Of a stretch of DNA of 52,554 bases, positions 45,633-52,554 are shown piece after piece. The translations under genes and the position numbers were made by a program. A model generated the notes under the pieces. It was not told the DNA's origin and made no database searches. It saw only the letters and a program-made list of their open reading frames with translations. Each line of letters opens with the position of its first letter. Position 1 is the stretch's first letter. Origin of the DNA: Desulfovibrio sp. An276 (lineage in GTDB: Bacteria; Desulfobacterota; Desulfovibrionia; Desulfovibrionales; Desulfovibrionaceae); NCBI RefSeq assembly GCF_002159665.1, contig NZ_NFJC01000023.1:1-52554 (forward strand). The letters are read 5' to 3'.

Positions 45633-46445
45633 TCAGGCGGAGATGTGATAGCTCACGCCCTGGCCATGGGTTGCCGTGCAAAGATAGGGGGAAACGTCCA
45701 GGCGCTTTGCGAGCGGCAGGCGGACCAGTTCCACAAAGGGGCTTTTGCGGTCTTCCTGGCGGCAAAGACTTATGGCGTCAATGCGCAACGTTCGACCAAT
45801 GAAGGGCGCGAACAGGGATTTGAGCGCAACTTTCACGCGGCCAAGCTCCTCTTCGGGCAGGCAATTGGTCAGGGTTATATGGAATCTGAACCTTTCGAAT
45901 ACAAGGTGGTAGCCAAAGGTGCGCAGATAGTGTTCTTCAAGCGCGTCCAGGGCTCCCCGCCTTGCAATATCTTCCTCGCTTGTGGGGGCGCGCATGGACT
46001 CGAAGGAAAGAACGCAGTCGCGCTCAAGCGCCTGCATCTTCTGCTCCGCCAGGCCAGCAGGTCTGACCCTTTTGGGGGTCAGGGCCAGAAAATGGCCCTT
46101 GCCGTTGCGGGAGGCAAGCTCCTCAAGCTCAAGGGGGCTTGTGGCAAAGGGCGTGTGTCTTGCCGCAAGCTTCGAGCACGCGGATGTCAGAATTTTTGTG
46201 ATTTCCTGCCTGGAAAGCCCTGCGAGGTCCTTTGCCAGCGTGAAGGGGGCCTTCAGGGTGGCGTGCAGCCCGTAGTGGGCTGGCTCGCTCACCATGGAGC
46301 GCCAGGTATCAAGGTCAAAGCCCTCCGGGGGCTCGGGCTCGAAATAGCTTGCCGAGCGAATGGAGCGGCCAAAGAGCCTGCTTGCGCGGCTGAAGAGCAG
46401 GGAATCGGAAGAGGGGGTGTAGTACAGTGTGTAGCGTTCTGACAT
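45633..46445 (-). CDS. DUF1045 / phosphonate-operon 2H phosphoesterase-like protein
   Basis: A 270-residue protein of the DUF1045 family found in phosphonate operons. Two H-x-T motifs, HATLKAPF (around 65) and HITLTNCL (around 205), mark it as a 2H phosphoesterase superfamily member. In a C-P lyase operon it may open the cyclic ribose 1,2-phosphate product; that is an inference, made more likely because no phnP is present in the window. The ATG at 46445 (MSERYTLYYTP) has AGGGAAA upstream and fits the family start; the frame is open to 46472. It lies between phnE and phnG. Confidence 0.85.
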   Translation of the reverse strand: MSERYTLYYTPSSDSLLFSRASRLFGRSIRSASYFEPEPPEGFDLDTWRSMVSEPAHYGLHATLKAPFTLAKDLAGLSRQEITKILTSACSKLAARHTPFATSPLELEELASRNGKGHFLALTPKRVRPAGLAEQKMQALERDCVLSFESMRAPTSEEDIARRGALDALEEHYLRTFGYHLVFERFRFHITLTNCLPEEELGRVKVALKSLFAPFIGRTLRIDAISLCRQEDRKSPFVELVRLPLAKRLDVSPYLCTATHGQGVSYHISA

Positions 46446-46516
46446 GCGGATATTTCCCTGTGTGCGTGGCAATGGTCGAGGGGAAGGGCGCGCCCGTGAG
46501 GGGCGGACCTCATCTT

Positions 46517-47317
46517 CTATATAACCATCTTGCGCAGTTTTTGCGAGAACAGGTCAAAGACCGTGACAACCAGGACGATAATGGCCATGACAGCGCAGGT
46601 GCGCTGGAAGTCGAAGCTGCGGATGAGTTCCCACAGGACCATGCCTATGCCTCCTGCCCCGACCATGCCCACGACCGTGGCGGAGCGGACATTGGCCTCG
46701 AAGCGGTAGAGAGAGTAGGAGATCCACAGGGGGAACACCTGGGGCAACACACCGTAGACCACTTCTTCCACGTAGGAGGCGCCTGTGGAGCGCACACCTT
46801 CCACAGGGGCTGTCTCAATGGCTTCCACGGCCTCGGAGAAGAGCTTTGCCAGTGTGCCTGTGGTGTGCACCCACAGAGCCAGCACGCCCGCGAAGGGGCC
46901 AAGGCCCACGGCAACCACGAAGAGCATGGCGAAAACCATCTCGTTGATGGCGCGTGCTGCGTCCATGAGGCGGCGTACAGGCTGGTTGATGTACCAGGGC
47001 ACCATGTTTTCGGCAGAGAGGATCCCCAGGGGAATGGCGCAGATAACAGCAAGGACAGTGCCCCAGATGGCCACCTGCAATGTGACCAGCATTTCTTTTG
47101 CGTACAGCTTCCAGTCCGTGAAGTTGGGCGGGAAGAAGTCCGCAAGGAGGGTGGCAATGTTTCCGCCATCCCGGATCAGGGTCATGGGCTTCATCTCTGC
47201 GCCCTGCCAGGACCACACAAGGAGGGCTGCCACAATGACCCAGGAGAAGAGTCGGTTGAATTTCTCCCTGGCCTCCAGAGGAGGCGTCAGGGAGTGTCTG
47301 GAGGGTGAATTGTTCAT
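46517..47317 (-). CDS. phnE: phosphonate ABC transporter permease
   Basis: A 266-residue inner-membrane permease of the PhnE family with about six helices; helix 1 is residues 22-38 ([17 protein letters not shown]). The ATPase-contact loop is [20 protein letters not shown]. The C-terminal [21 protein letters not shown] is typical. It follows phnD by 31 bp. It is related to but clearly distinct from PtxC encoded at 30386-31189. Confidence 0.93.
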   Translation of the reverse strand: MNNSPSRHSLTPPLEAREKFNRLFSWVIVAALLVWSWQGAEMKPMTLIRDGGNIATLLADFFPPNFTDWKLYAKEMLVTLQVAIWGTVLAVICAIPLGILSAENMVPWYINQPVRRLMDAARAINEMVFAMLFVVAVGLGPFAGVLALWVHTTGTLAKLFSEAVEAIETAPVEGVRSTGASYVEEVVYGVLPQVFPLWISYSLYRFEANVRSATVVGMVGAGGIGMVLWELIRSFDFQRTCAVMAIIVLVVTVFDLFSQKLRKMVI

Positions 47318-47348
47318 GGAAAATCAGTCTTTTTCGGATGCCTTGCTG

Positions 47349-48326
47349 CTACTTCGCGGCCTTGGCAAGGGTGGCGAGCTTTGCGTCGATTTCGGCGATT
47401 TTGGCCGACTTCTCGGCAGCGCTCATGTCGCTTGCCTCAACCTTCATCTTTTCGCGGAAGAGCTCAAGCTGGCGCAGGGGCAGAAGCTGGCTGTTGTCGG
47501 ACTTCTTGAAGGGGCCCCAGGCGAGGTTGGTGAGAATCTTGCGCTCTCTTTCGACATTGGGACCGGTGACACCGTAGGAGAAGATGAAGTCGGCAATCTT
47601 TTTCTTGGTGGCGTCGGAGAGGTCCGTACGCCAGACCAGCGGATCGCTCGGGATGGTCGGGGACTTCCAGATGACTGCGAGCTTTTTGGCCTTCTCGGGG
47701 CTTGTGATCATGAGGCGGGCCATGCCTTCGTTGTTGAAGGTGGCGACGTCCACCTGGCCATTGGCAACGGCCAGGGCGTTGGCCTCATGGTTGGAGGAAA
47801 CAACGCGCTTGAAGATCTTCTTGGGATCCTTGCCGTTCTTGGCAAAGACATAGTAGCCGGGCACAAGGAAGCCGGAGGTGGAGTTGGGGTCGCCGTTGCT
47901 GAAGGAAAGGTCCTTGGCGCGGGCAAACATGTCGTCGATGTTCTTTATGCCGCTGTCCTTGCGGGCCACGATGTAGGACCAGTAGCCGTCGTTGCCGTCG
48001 GTGTCGGTGGTCTGGGCAAAGACTTCGCCGCCGGCCCGGTCCACCATGACCATGGCACCCTTGTTGCCAACCCAGCTTATGTCAACCTTCTTGAAGCGCA
48101 TGCCCTCGATGATGCCCGCGTAGTCGCTGGCAAAGAAGGCGTTGACCTTCATGCCCAGGGCCTTGCTCATATCGGCAAGGAAGGGATCCCAAAGGGTTCG
48201 CAGATTCTGGGAGGATTCGGTGGAAATGATGCCAAAGTTCAGTTCCTTCTGTTCCTCGGCGCTGGCTGTGCCGGCTGAAACGAGAAGCAGTGCGGCAAAG
48301 AGGAAGGCCAAAAGATGTCGGCGCAT
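47349..48326 (-). CDS. phnD: phosphonate-binding periplasmic protein
   Basis: A 325-residue PhnD. The ATG at 48326 (MRRHLLAFLFAALLLVSAGTASA) gives a classical Sec signal with cleavage near ASA-EEQ and AAGGAG 9 bp upstream; the open frame to 48449 is leader sequence. Mature features: FASDYAGIIEGMRFKKVDISWVGNKGA, GDPNSTSGFLVPGYYVF and SSNHEANALAVANGQVDVATFN, all standard for PhnD of C-P lyase operons. The C-terminal 45 residues are a Lys/Ala-rich helix. It is separated from phnC by 312 bp that contain a terminator and a promoter. Confidence 0.94.
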   Translation of the reverse strand: MRRHLLAFLFAALLLVSAGTASAEEQKELNFGIISTESSQNLRTLWDPFLADMSKALGMKVNAFFASDYAGIIEGMRFKKVDISWVGNKGAMVMVDRAGGEVFAQTTDTDGNDGYWSYIVARKDSGIKNIDDMFARAKDLSFSNGDPNSTSGFLVPGYYVFAKNGKDPKKIFKRVVSSNHEANALAVANGQVDVATFNNEGMARLMITSPEKAKKLAVIWKSPTIPSDPLVWRTDLSDATKKKIADFIFSYGVTGPNVERERKILTNLAWGPFKKSDNSQLLPLRQLELFREKMKVEASDMSAAEKSAKIAEIDAKLATLAKAAK

Positions 48327-48466
48327 GCTTGAGTACTCCTTGTATTTTGAGATTCGGAATTTTGCGTGTGACAGGCGTGTTCGCCCGGAGGCCGAATGAG
48401 AAACAGTGGAGAGAGTAGGAAAAGTTGTCTTCAGCCTGTCGCGGTGCACTTTCTAGAAAAGAAATA

Positions 48467-48495
48467 TTTTAAAAGTGTTTCACACAAGCGGCAAG
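48467..48495 (-). promoter_or_regulatory. internal promoter ahead of phnD
   Basis: On the minus strand TTGCCG (48495-48490) and TAAAAT (48472-48467) are 17 bp apart. Just upstream is TGTGACAG, a single PHO-type half-site, with no good second half. It would let phnD and the downstream genes be transcribed independently of phnC. Confidence 0.5.
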
Positions 48496-48560
48496 TTTGT
48501 TACCTGTCACACCCTGCAGCTTTTCAATAATTTGAGAGAAGTTGCGTGTTATATTGTATA

Positions 48561-48603
48561 AAAGAAAAGTCCTGTAGTCACAAATTGGTGACAATACAGG
48601 ACA
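48561..48603 (-). terminator. terminator or attenuator between phnC and phnD
   Basis: GTCCTGTA/TACAGGAC and GTCAC/GTGAC form a two-part stem (48570-48603) with an AAATTG loop. In the direction of phn transcription it is followed by TTTTCTTTT (48569-48561). It begins about 35 bp past the phnC stop. Confidence 0.65.
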
Positions 48604-48638
48604 GAAAAGGAATTTTTATGGCAAAAGTGCGTCGCAAT

Positions 48639-49448
48639 TTAGGCCGCAGCACCCTGGACAAGCGGAGGTATTTCCTCTTCCTTCTTGCCGAAGAGGTCCT
48701 CGCTCTCGGCTCCGTAGAGCTCGTTGAGCATTTCCCTGGTGAGGTTTCTCGTGGGACCGTCGTAGACGATGTGGCCCTTCTTGAGCGCAATGGTGCGCGG
48801 GCAGTATTCGATGGCGTAGTTGACCTGGTGCAGAGTGACCACCACCGTGATGCCGTCCGTGCGGTTCAAAGCCTGCAGGGTAGACATGACAATGCGCGCG
48901 GACTCGGGGTCCAGGGAGGCAATGGGCTCGTCTGCCAGAAGCACCTCGGCCCTTTGCACGAGCGCCCTGGCGATGGCAGCTCGCTGCTGCTGGCCGCCGG
49001 ACAGGGTGGAGGTGCGCTGCCAGGCCTTGTCGACAATGCCCACACGCTCGAGAGCCTTGAAGGCCAGCTCCTGATCATCTGGGGCAAAGCGGCCGGTAAG
49101 GCCTTTCAGGAAGGGGGTGCGGCTGAGGGCCCCGAGACAGACGTTGCGGGCAACGCTCAGGCGTCCAACAAGATTGAACTGCTGGAAGATGACGCCAATG
49201 TGGGTGCGCATCTCGCGGATGTCGCGGCTGATGCGGCCGTTTTCCTGGATGCAGTTGCCGTTCACAAGGATCTGCCCACTGTCCCTGTCGCCAGCGGTGA
49301 GGCCGCAGATGTGGCGCATGAGGGTGGACTTGCCGGAACCCGAAGAGCCTATGAGGGCAACCATCTCGCCCTTTTCGATATGCAGATTGATGTCGGACAG
49401 GGCCCTGACATTGGAAAAGCTCTTGTTCAGGTTGGTAACATGTATCAT
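48639..49448 (-). CDS. phnC: phosphonate ABC transporter ATP-binding protein
   Basis: A 269-residue ABC ATPase. Walker A is GSSGSGKST, the signature [15 protein letters not shown], and Walker [13 protein letters not shown], with the switch His in [13 protein letters not shown] lies 9 bp before the ATG. First gene of the phn operon; a PHO-box-like site lies 41 bp upstream. The C-terminal 25 residues ([19 protein letters not shown]) extend a little past the usual end. Confidence 0.94.
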   Translation of the reverse strand: MIHVTNLNKSFSNVRALSDINLHIEKGEMVALIGSSGSGKSTLMRHICGLTAGDRDSGQILVNGNCIQENGRISRDIREMRTHIGVIFQQFNLVGRLSVARNVCLGALSRTPFLKGLTGRFAPDDQELAFKALERVGIVDKAWQRTSTLSGGQQQRAAIARALVQRAEVLLADEPIASLDPESARIVMSTLQALNRTDGITVVVTLHQVNYAIEYCPRTIALKKGHIVYDGPTRNLTREMLNELYGAESEDLFGKKEEEIPPLVQGAAA

Positions 49449-49488
49449 TGGAAAAGCTCCGGAATGTATAAGCCCTGCCGCAAATAAA

Positions 49489-49507
49489 AGTGACAGTTTT
49501 GTGTCAA
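49489..49507 (-). promoter_or_regulatory. PHO-box-like site upstream of phnC
   Basis: On the minus strand TTGACACAAAACTGTCACT matches the PhoB-box consensus at 13 of 19 positions, with the second half-site CTGTCAC perfect. It begins 41 bp upstream of the phnC ATG, the same as the ptx site. TATACA, a possible -10, follows 18 bp later, a longer gap than usual. Confidence 0.55.
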
Positions 49508-49856
49508 CGCAGTTCGACAGGAATTTGGCTTTGGGTATGGAATAAGTGCAGGCTTTTTTGCCCGAAAAATCGATGGTCGACTTTTAGTTGGAGTTTTTGA
49601 CCTGCCGGTGTCGGCAAAATGAAGATTTTGTGACAGCAAAGAGCCTCCATGAGGGGCAAAAGCTGCGAAACAAGAGAAATGACAGGCTGTTGTGTCCCGT
49701 GCTTCGGGAGCACAGGGCCTTTTGGCTGGGACCCCGGCCTGGCGTGGCTTGCCCTCGGCTTTTGGCAAGGGGGAGAGTCCTGTCGCAGGCCGCCATTCAA
49801 CAACACACCATGTGGACAACACAGCGCATGAAACCAGAAATCACAGGAGGTCTGGC
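49508..49856. other. divergent intergenic region between phnC and the regulator
   Basis: About 350 bp with no gene. It must hold the promoter of the regulator at 49857. I looked for a sigma-54 -24/-12 pair and found none with correct spacing. Only the ribosome site GGAGG (49846-49850) is clear. Confidence 0.5.
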
Positions 49857-51746
49857 ATGTTTGCTTTTGCAAGATTGCTCAGTGAAATGTGCAGCCCGAT
49901 TGCACGATTTATGGGCATGGGAGAGCGTCCTGGAGCGCTCACGCATGAAGCAGAGGAAGAGGAGCGCGCAAGCAAGCCTCTTGTGGGCGCAGACGATGGT
50001 CAGGAACATCGTCTTAAGGAGGCAGGCGCAGAAGGTGCCGAGCGCTCCGAGAGCAGGGGGCTGTCGCGCACAAGCACGGTAGTTGCCATAGCGCCCCTGC
50101 CCCTGGGCCTTGCTTGTGCTGGCATGGGCCTCGTGTCCGCAAGGTCCGGGAAAAACAGCGCTGCTTTCGCGAGCAGCAAGGTTTGGGAAGACAATATGAA
50201 TGCATATTTTCGCACTCGCTCTCTGCTTTGGACAGCATTGGGTCAGCAGGAAGCAGACGATACGATTTTGATCCTCAAGGCCCTGGGCTTTGGGGATACA
50301 GTAGAGAAGGCTTGGGCTCAGCGAGACGTCAGGCAAACATGCGACACGGTTTTGATCCCCGAAGTCGTGGGCCTTGAGGAAACCGGGGAGAAGGCAGGGG
50401 AGCAGACAGACGTCGCGCAAACATACGACACGGTTTTGATCCCCGAAGGCGCAAGAGCCGAAACTGTGAAGAAGGCGGGGGAGCAGAGAGATGTCGCGCA
50501 AGCAGGCGACAGCGCTGTGACACATGAGACTCGCCGTGAGGTTGTCCGCAGGAAGGCACGGAAGAATGTCCGCAGTAATGTCCGCAAGGAGACTGCACAG
50601 GACGCCAGCGTGACGGAAGCGCAAAAAGAGCCCCGCGAGGGCGAGGATTGCGGCGAACAGGATATTGTGCGCCTTGAGCCAGAGGACTTTGCCACTGTGC
50701 TTGGGAAGGAGAAGGAGCTTTTGGAGGTGGCAGTGCCAGTCCTTGAGCGCCTCTTCAGGCAGATGCCCGATTGCCTCTTCACCCTGGCAAATGCCAGGGG
50801 TGTTGTGCTTGAGACCTGGGGGAACGGCAGCATTGCCGGCCTTGAGAAGGGATCCCTTGCCAACGAGTATACGCCGGCCATTGCCGGCATGACCACGGCT
50901 CTGGTCACCGGAAGGCCCGGTATCGCGAGAAGGCAGGGAGGAAGCGGAAACGAAACCCTTGTCTGCGTCTCGGCACCCATCAACGACGAGGGCGGGACAA
51001 CGCTTGCCTGCGTCACGGTGACAAGCAGGGACAATCACCCCTATCTGAATGTCATAGCCGGAGAAGCTGCCGACAACATCGCTTCACAGCTTCGCCTGCG
51101 CGCAAGCCTTGCCAGGGAAAGCGCCCTTGTGGAGAATGCTGAGGAAGGCCTCATGGCAGTGGACGCAAGCGGCAGGATCCGCAGGGCAAACCGCGTGGCA
51201 AGGACCATGTGCAGCGTCAGCACCCTGCCCGAAAAGGCGCATCTTTCCCGCTTCTTCTGCTTGGGCTCGCTCCTTGAGGACATCGCCAGGGGCGAGGCCT
51301 TCTCCCGTGTGAGAGTGGAGCTCTACGACAGGGAACAAGAATGCGGAAGCGGTGAATACTGCCTCATGAGCTTTGTGCCCGGAGAGGACGGCGGCGTGCT
51401 GCTTTTGCGCTGCGCAGAAGAGGCCGCCAGCGAAGGAAAGGAGGTGGCAAGCGCGCAGACGGGCAAGTCCGCTCGGGGCAGGCTGCTTGGCGAAAGCCTG
51501 CGCATGCTTGAGTGCGAGCTCATCTCGGACGCCTTGCGCGAGGCAGAGGGCAATGTCACCCTTGCTGCAAGGAACCTCGGCATAGCCAGGAGTACGCTCT
51601 ACTCGCGCCTTGAGCGCCACAACCTCCACCCCAGGGAATTTCGCTCCCTCGGGGCCTCCTCAAGGGCAAAGCAGAGAACACGCAAAAATGCTGCCGCCAG
51701 TGCAGAAAGGGAGGTGAGCGAAGCCGGTACCGCGCCCCGGGAGTAG
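49857..51746 (+). CDS. GAF-PAS-Fis transcriptional regulator lacking an AAA+ domain
   Basis: A 629-residue protein; the ATG at 49857 has GGAGG 6 bp upstream. Residues about 1-270 are a long variable region with a hydrophobic patch (VVAIAPLPLGLACAGMGLV) and three 27-28-residue repeats starting DTxLI (about 134-217). A GAF domain like that of AcoR/DhaR follows (GMTTALVTGRPGIAR, then VCVSAPINDEGGTTLACVTV), then a PAS stretch (LVENAEEGLMAVDASGRIRRANRVA). A C-terminal Fis-type helix-turn-helix (about 540-590, EGNVTLAARNLGIARSTLYSRL) ends the recognisable part. The AAA+ sigma-54 module expected between PAS and Fis is absent. It is divergent from phnC; control of the phn operon is possible but unproven. 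Confidence 0.8.
   Translation: MFAFARLLSEMCSPIARFMGMGERPGALTHEAEEEERASKPLVGADDGQEHRLKEAGAEGAERSESRGLSRTSTVVAIAPLPLGLACAGMGLVSARSGKNSAAFASSKVWEDNMNAYFRTRSLLWTALGQQEADDTILILKALGFGDTVEKAWAQRDVRQTCDTVLIPEVVGLEETGEKAGEQTDVAQTYDTVLIPEGARAETVKKAGEQRDVAQAGDSAVTHETRREVVRRKARKNVRSNVRKETAQDASVTEAQKEPREGEDCGEQDIVRLEPEDFATVLGKEKELLEVAVPVLERLFRQMPDCLFTLANARGVVLETWGNGSIAGLEKGSLANEYTPAIAGMTTALVTGRPGIARRQGGSGNETLVCVSAPINDEGGTTLACVTVTSRDNHPYLNVIAGEAADNIASQLRLRASLARESALVENAEEGLMAVDASGRIRRANRVARTMCSVSTLPEKAHLSRFFCLGSLLEDIARGEAFSRVRVELYDREQECGSGEYCLMSFVPGEDGGVLLLRCAEEAASEGKEVASAQTGKSARGRLLGESLRMLECELISDALREAEGNVTLAARNLGIARSTLYSRLERHNLHPREFRSLGASSRAKQRTRKNAAASAEREVSEAGTAPRE
50258..50506 (+). repeat. three tandem 84-bp (28-codon) repeats inside the regulator gene
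   Basis: Units begin at 50258, 50342 and 50426 with CGA(T/C)ACG(A/G)TTTTGATCC and have periods of 84, 84 and 81 bp. Units 2 and 3 are nearly identical for the first 22 bp and in the GGGGAGCAGA...GTCGCGCAA part. All preserve the reading frame. Confidence 0.9.
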
Positions 51747-51787
51747 CTGTGACGAGAGCCTGACATGAGACACATTGCCTGTGGGCC

Positions 51788-51811
51788 TCATCCGGGTGGG
51801 CCCCCCGGATG
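51788..51811. other. GC-rich hairpin after the regulator gene
   Basis: CATCCGGG pairs with CCCCGGATG around a short loop about 40 bp after the regulator stop. It has no T-run, so it is a weak terminator candidate or an mRNA-end stabiliser. Confidence 0.4.
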
Positions 51812-51882
51812 CCCTCTTGCAGTGGTTGCCAAAAGGCAGGATGCGACAAGCAAAGAGCCCCTTTGCAGGGGGGGGAAGCACA

Positions 51883-52110
51883 CTATCTGGCGGACAGAAT
51901 GATGAATGCTGCGAGCACGGCCGATGTTGCTGCCCAAAGAGCGCCAAGGCGAAGCATCAGGCGGCGCTCAAATGTGCGCAGCTCTCCCCTCGTGACCAGA
52001 TTTTGTGCCACGATCTCTTGCGTGACCCTTGTCACGACCTCTGCCTGTCTGCGCGTGAAGCCTGCCTGTTCAAGCCTTTGGGCATGTTTTTGTGTGTCGA
52101 AGGGCATCAT
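51883..52110 (-). CDS. DUF1640-like small coiled-coil membrane protein
   Basis: A 75-residue protein of the CCDC90/DUF1640 type. The motif DTQKHAQRLEQAGFTRRQAEVVT and a following helix are typical of these small proteins, which are common in bacteria and phages and often lie near mobile DNA. Residues about 53-72 (LGALWAATSAVLAAFIIL) are a single membrane segment at the C-terminus. The ATG at 52110 has AGGAAG upstream; a longer frame to 52158 adds only a polar leader. Function unknown. Confidence 0.65.
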   Translation of the reverse strand: MMPFDTQKHAQRLEQAGFTRRQAEVVTRVTQEIVAQNLVTRGELRTFERRLMLRLGALWAATSAVLAAFIILSAR

Positions 52111-52228
52111 TATCGGTCTTCCTGTCTTGCCTTTTGTCTCTTCAGTCCCTTTTGGCATCCTGCAGCCAGTGGGTCAAGGGGAGCTGGTGGTTCTGAAAAC
52201 CAGTTGACAAAGGGGGAGTGGTTGACGT

Positions 52229-52251
52229 CCTCCCCCGCCTGAAGGCGGAGG
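52229..52251. mobile_element. right-end hairpin of an IS200/IS605-family element
   Basis: CCTCCCCCGCC (52229-52239) pairs with GGCGGAGG (52244-52251) around TGAA. This CCTCCGCC-TTCA-GGCGGAGG type is the usual subterminal structure recognised as single strand by IS605-family transposases. TTGAC stands immediately outside (52222-52226). The element extends beyond the right edge of the window. Confidence 0.7.
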
Positions 52252-52273
52252 ATTCCCTGCAGCTACAACCGCG

Positions 52274-52552
52274 TTAGCGATTACAGCCTTGGGTGGTTCC
52301 TGCTTCACGGGGGAGTGAAAGCTCCCCAGATCCATCAGTGATGATGGCACGCCCTGCCGCCAGTATGTTCAACGCAGCATTGTGATCCGCGTTGAGTTCA
52401 AATCCGCAGGATGTGCATTTGAACTGCTCCTGCGTGGGCCTGTTGTTTTTGTCCTTGTGCCCGCAGCGGCTGCATGTCTGGCTTGTATACTGAGGGGGCA
52501 CAACAATGAGTTTTCCACCAAGCCAATCCAGCTTGTAGGCCAACTGGCGTCG
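52274..52552 (-). CDS. tnpB: TnpB (IS200/IS605 accessory nuclease), C-terminal part, cut by window edge
   Basis: Only the last 92 codons lie in the window; the frame is open to the edge (RRQLAYKLDWLGGKL). Seen: VPPQYTSQTCSRCGHKDKNNRPTQ and FKCTSCGF, the four-Cys zinc ribbon, followed by NADHNAALNIL, where the Asp is the last RuvC catalytic residue. TnpB is an RNA-guided DNA nuclease whose guide RNA is made from the 3' end of its gene and the right end of the element, so 52229 to about 52350 probably also encodes that RNA. No tnpA is visible in the window. Confidence 0.9.
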   Translation of the reverse strand, partial: RRQLAYKLDWLGGKLIVVPPQYTSQTCSRCGHKDKNNRPTQEQFKCTSCGFELNADHNAALNILAAGRAIITDGSGELSLPREAGTTQGCNR

Positions 52553-52554
52553 AA

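Noticed and set aside
48546..49487. A 313-codon plus-strand frame opposite phnC
   Set aside because: Antisense to a complete PhnC ATPase.
49740..49765. Possible sigma-54 promoter (TGGCGTGGCTTGC) before the regulator
   Set aside because: GG and GC are separated by 8 bp rather than the required 10.

Overview
The window looks like chromosomal DNA of a Desulfovibrio-type deltaproteobacterium (Desulfovibrionaceae). The basis is the GC-rich protein-coding style, the birA / pyruvate carboxylase / long (about 1190-residue) PEP synthase cluster, the phoH / 7TM-HD / ybeY operon, and Lon and PriA sequences of the usual deltaproteobacterial size. The taxonomic call is an inference from gene content, not from a marker search.

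Layout. 0-4 kb is an accessory strip: a small orphan gene, a DUF4143 ATPase, a GNAT acetyltransferase and an N-terminally auto-inhibited Fic enzyme. 3.9-11.4 kb (minus strand) is a run of housekeeping genes: lon, priA, an Fsr-like MFS exporter, ogt and a DsbA-family oxidoreductase. 11.4-12.5 kb is an AT-rich scar holding two broken genes, the C-terminal end of a type I restriction HsdS (with an in-frame TAG) and the first 31 codons of an Old Yellow Enzyme-type oxidoreductase. 12.4-14.4 kb has an FMN reductase, a divergent Crp/Fnr regulator with no normal start codon for its full domain, and a Tat-exported TIGR04076-type protein. 14.7-19.0 kb is phoH / 7TM-HD phosphodiesterase / ybeY. 19.1-28.8 kb holds birA, pyc, ppsA and galU, a pyruvate-to-oxaloacetate/PEP/UDP-glucose block. 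A tRNA-Pro(CGG) with its own promoter and terminator follows.

29.0-34.1 kb is a discrete 5.1-kb cassette bounded by near-perfect 55-bp inverted repeats (54/55). It carries a complete phosphite uptake and oxidation operon, ptxABCD, and no recognisable transposase. The right repeat supplies the stop codon of the neighbouring purine permease. 35.6-38.6 kb holds a fusion of an IscB-like RRXRR/PLMP N-terminus to a GNAT acetyltransferase, an isolated rfbB and a hicAB toxin-antitoxin pair. 38.8-49.4 kb (minus strand) is a full carbon-phosphorus lyase operon, phnCDE / DUF1045 / phnGHIJKLMN. Both phosphorus operons have a PHO-box-like site that begins exactly 41 bp upstream of the first start codon, so they probably form one phosphate-starvation regulon for reduced phosphorus (phosphite and phosphonates). 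49.9-51.7 kb is a divergent GAF-PAS-Fis regulator that lacks the AAA+ sigma-54 domain and has three 28-codon tandem repeats. The window ends in a DUF1640-like small membrane protein and the 3' end of an IS200/IS605-type TnpB gene.
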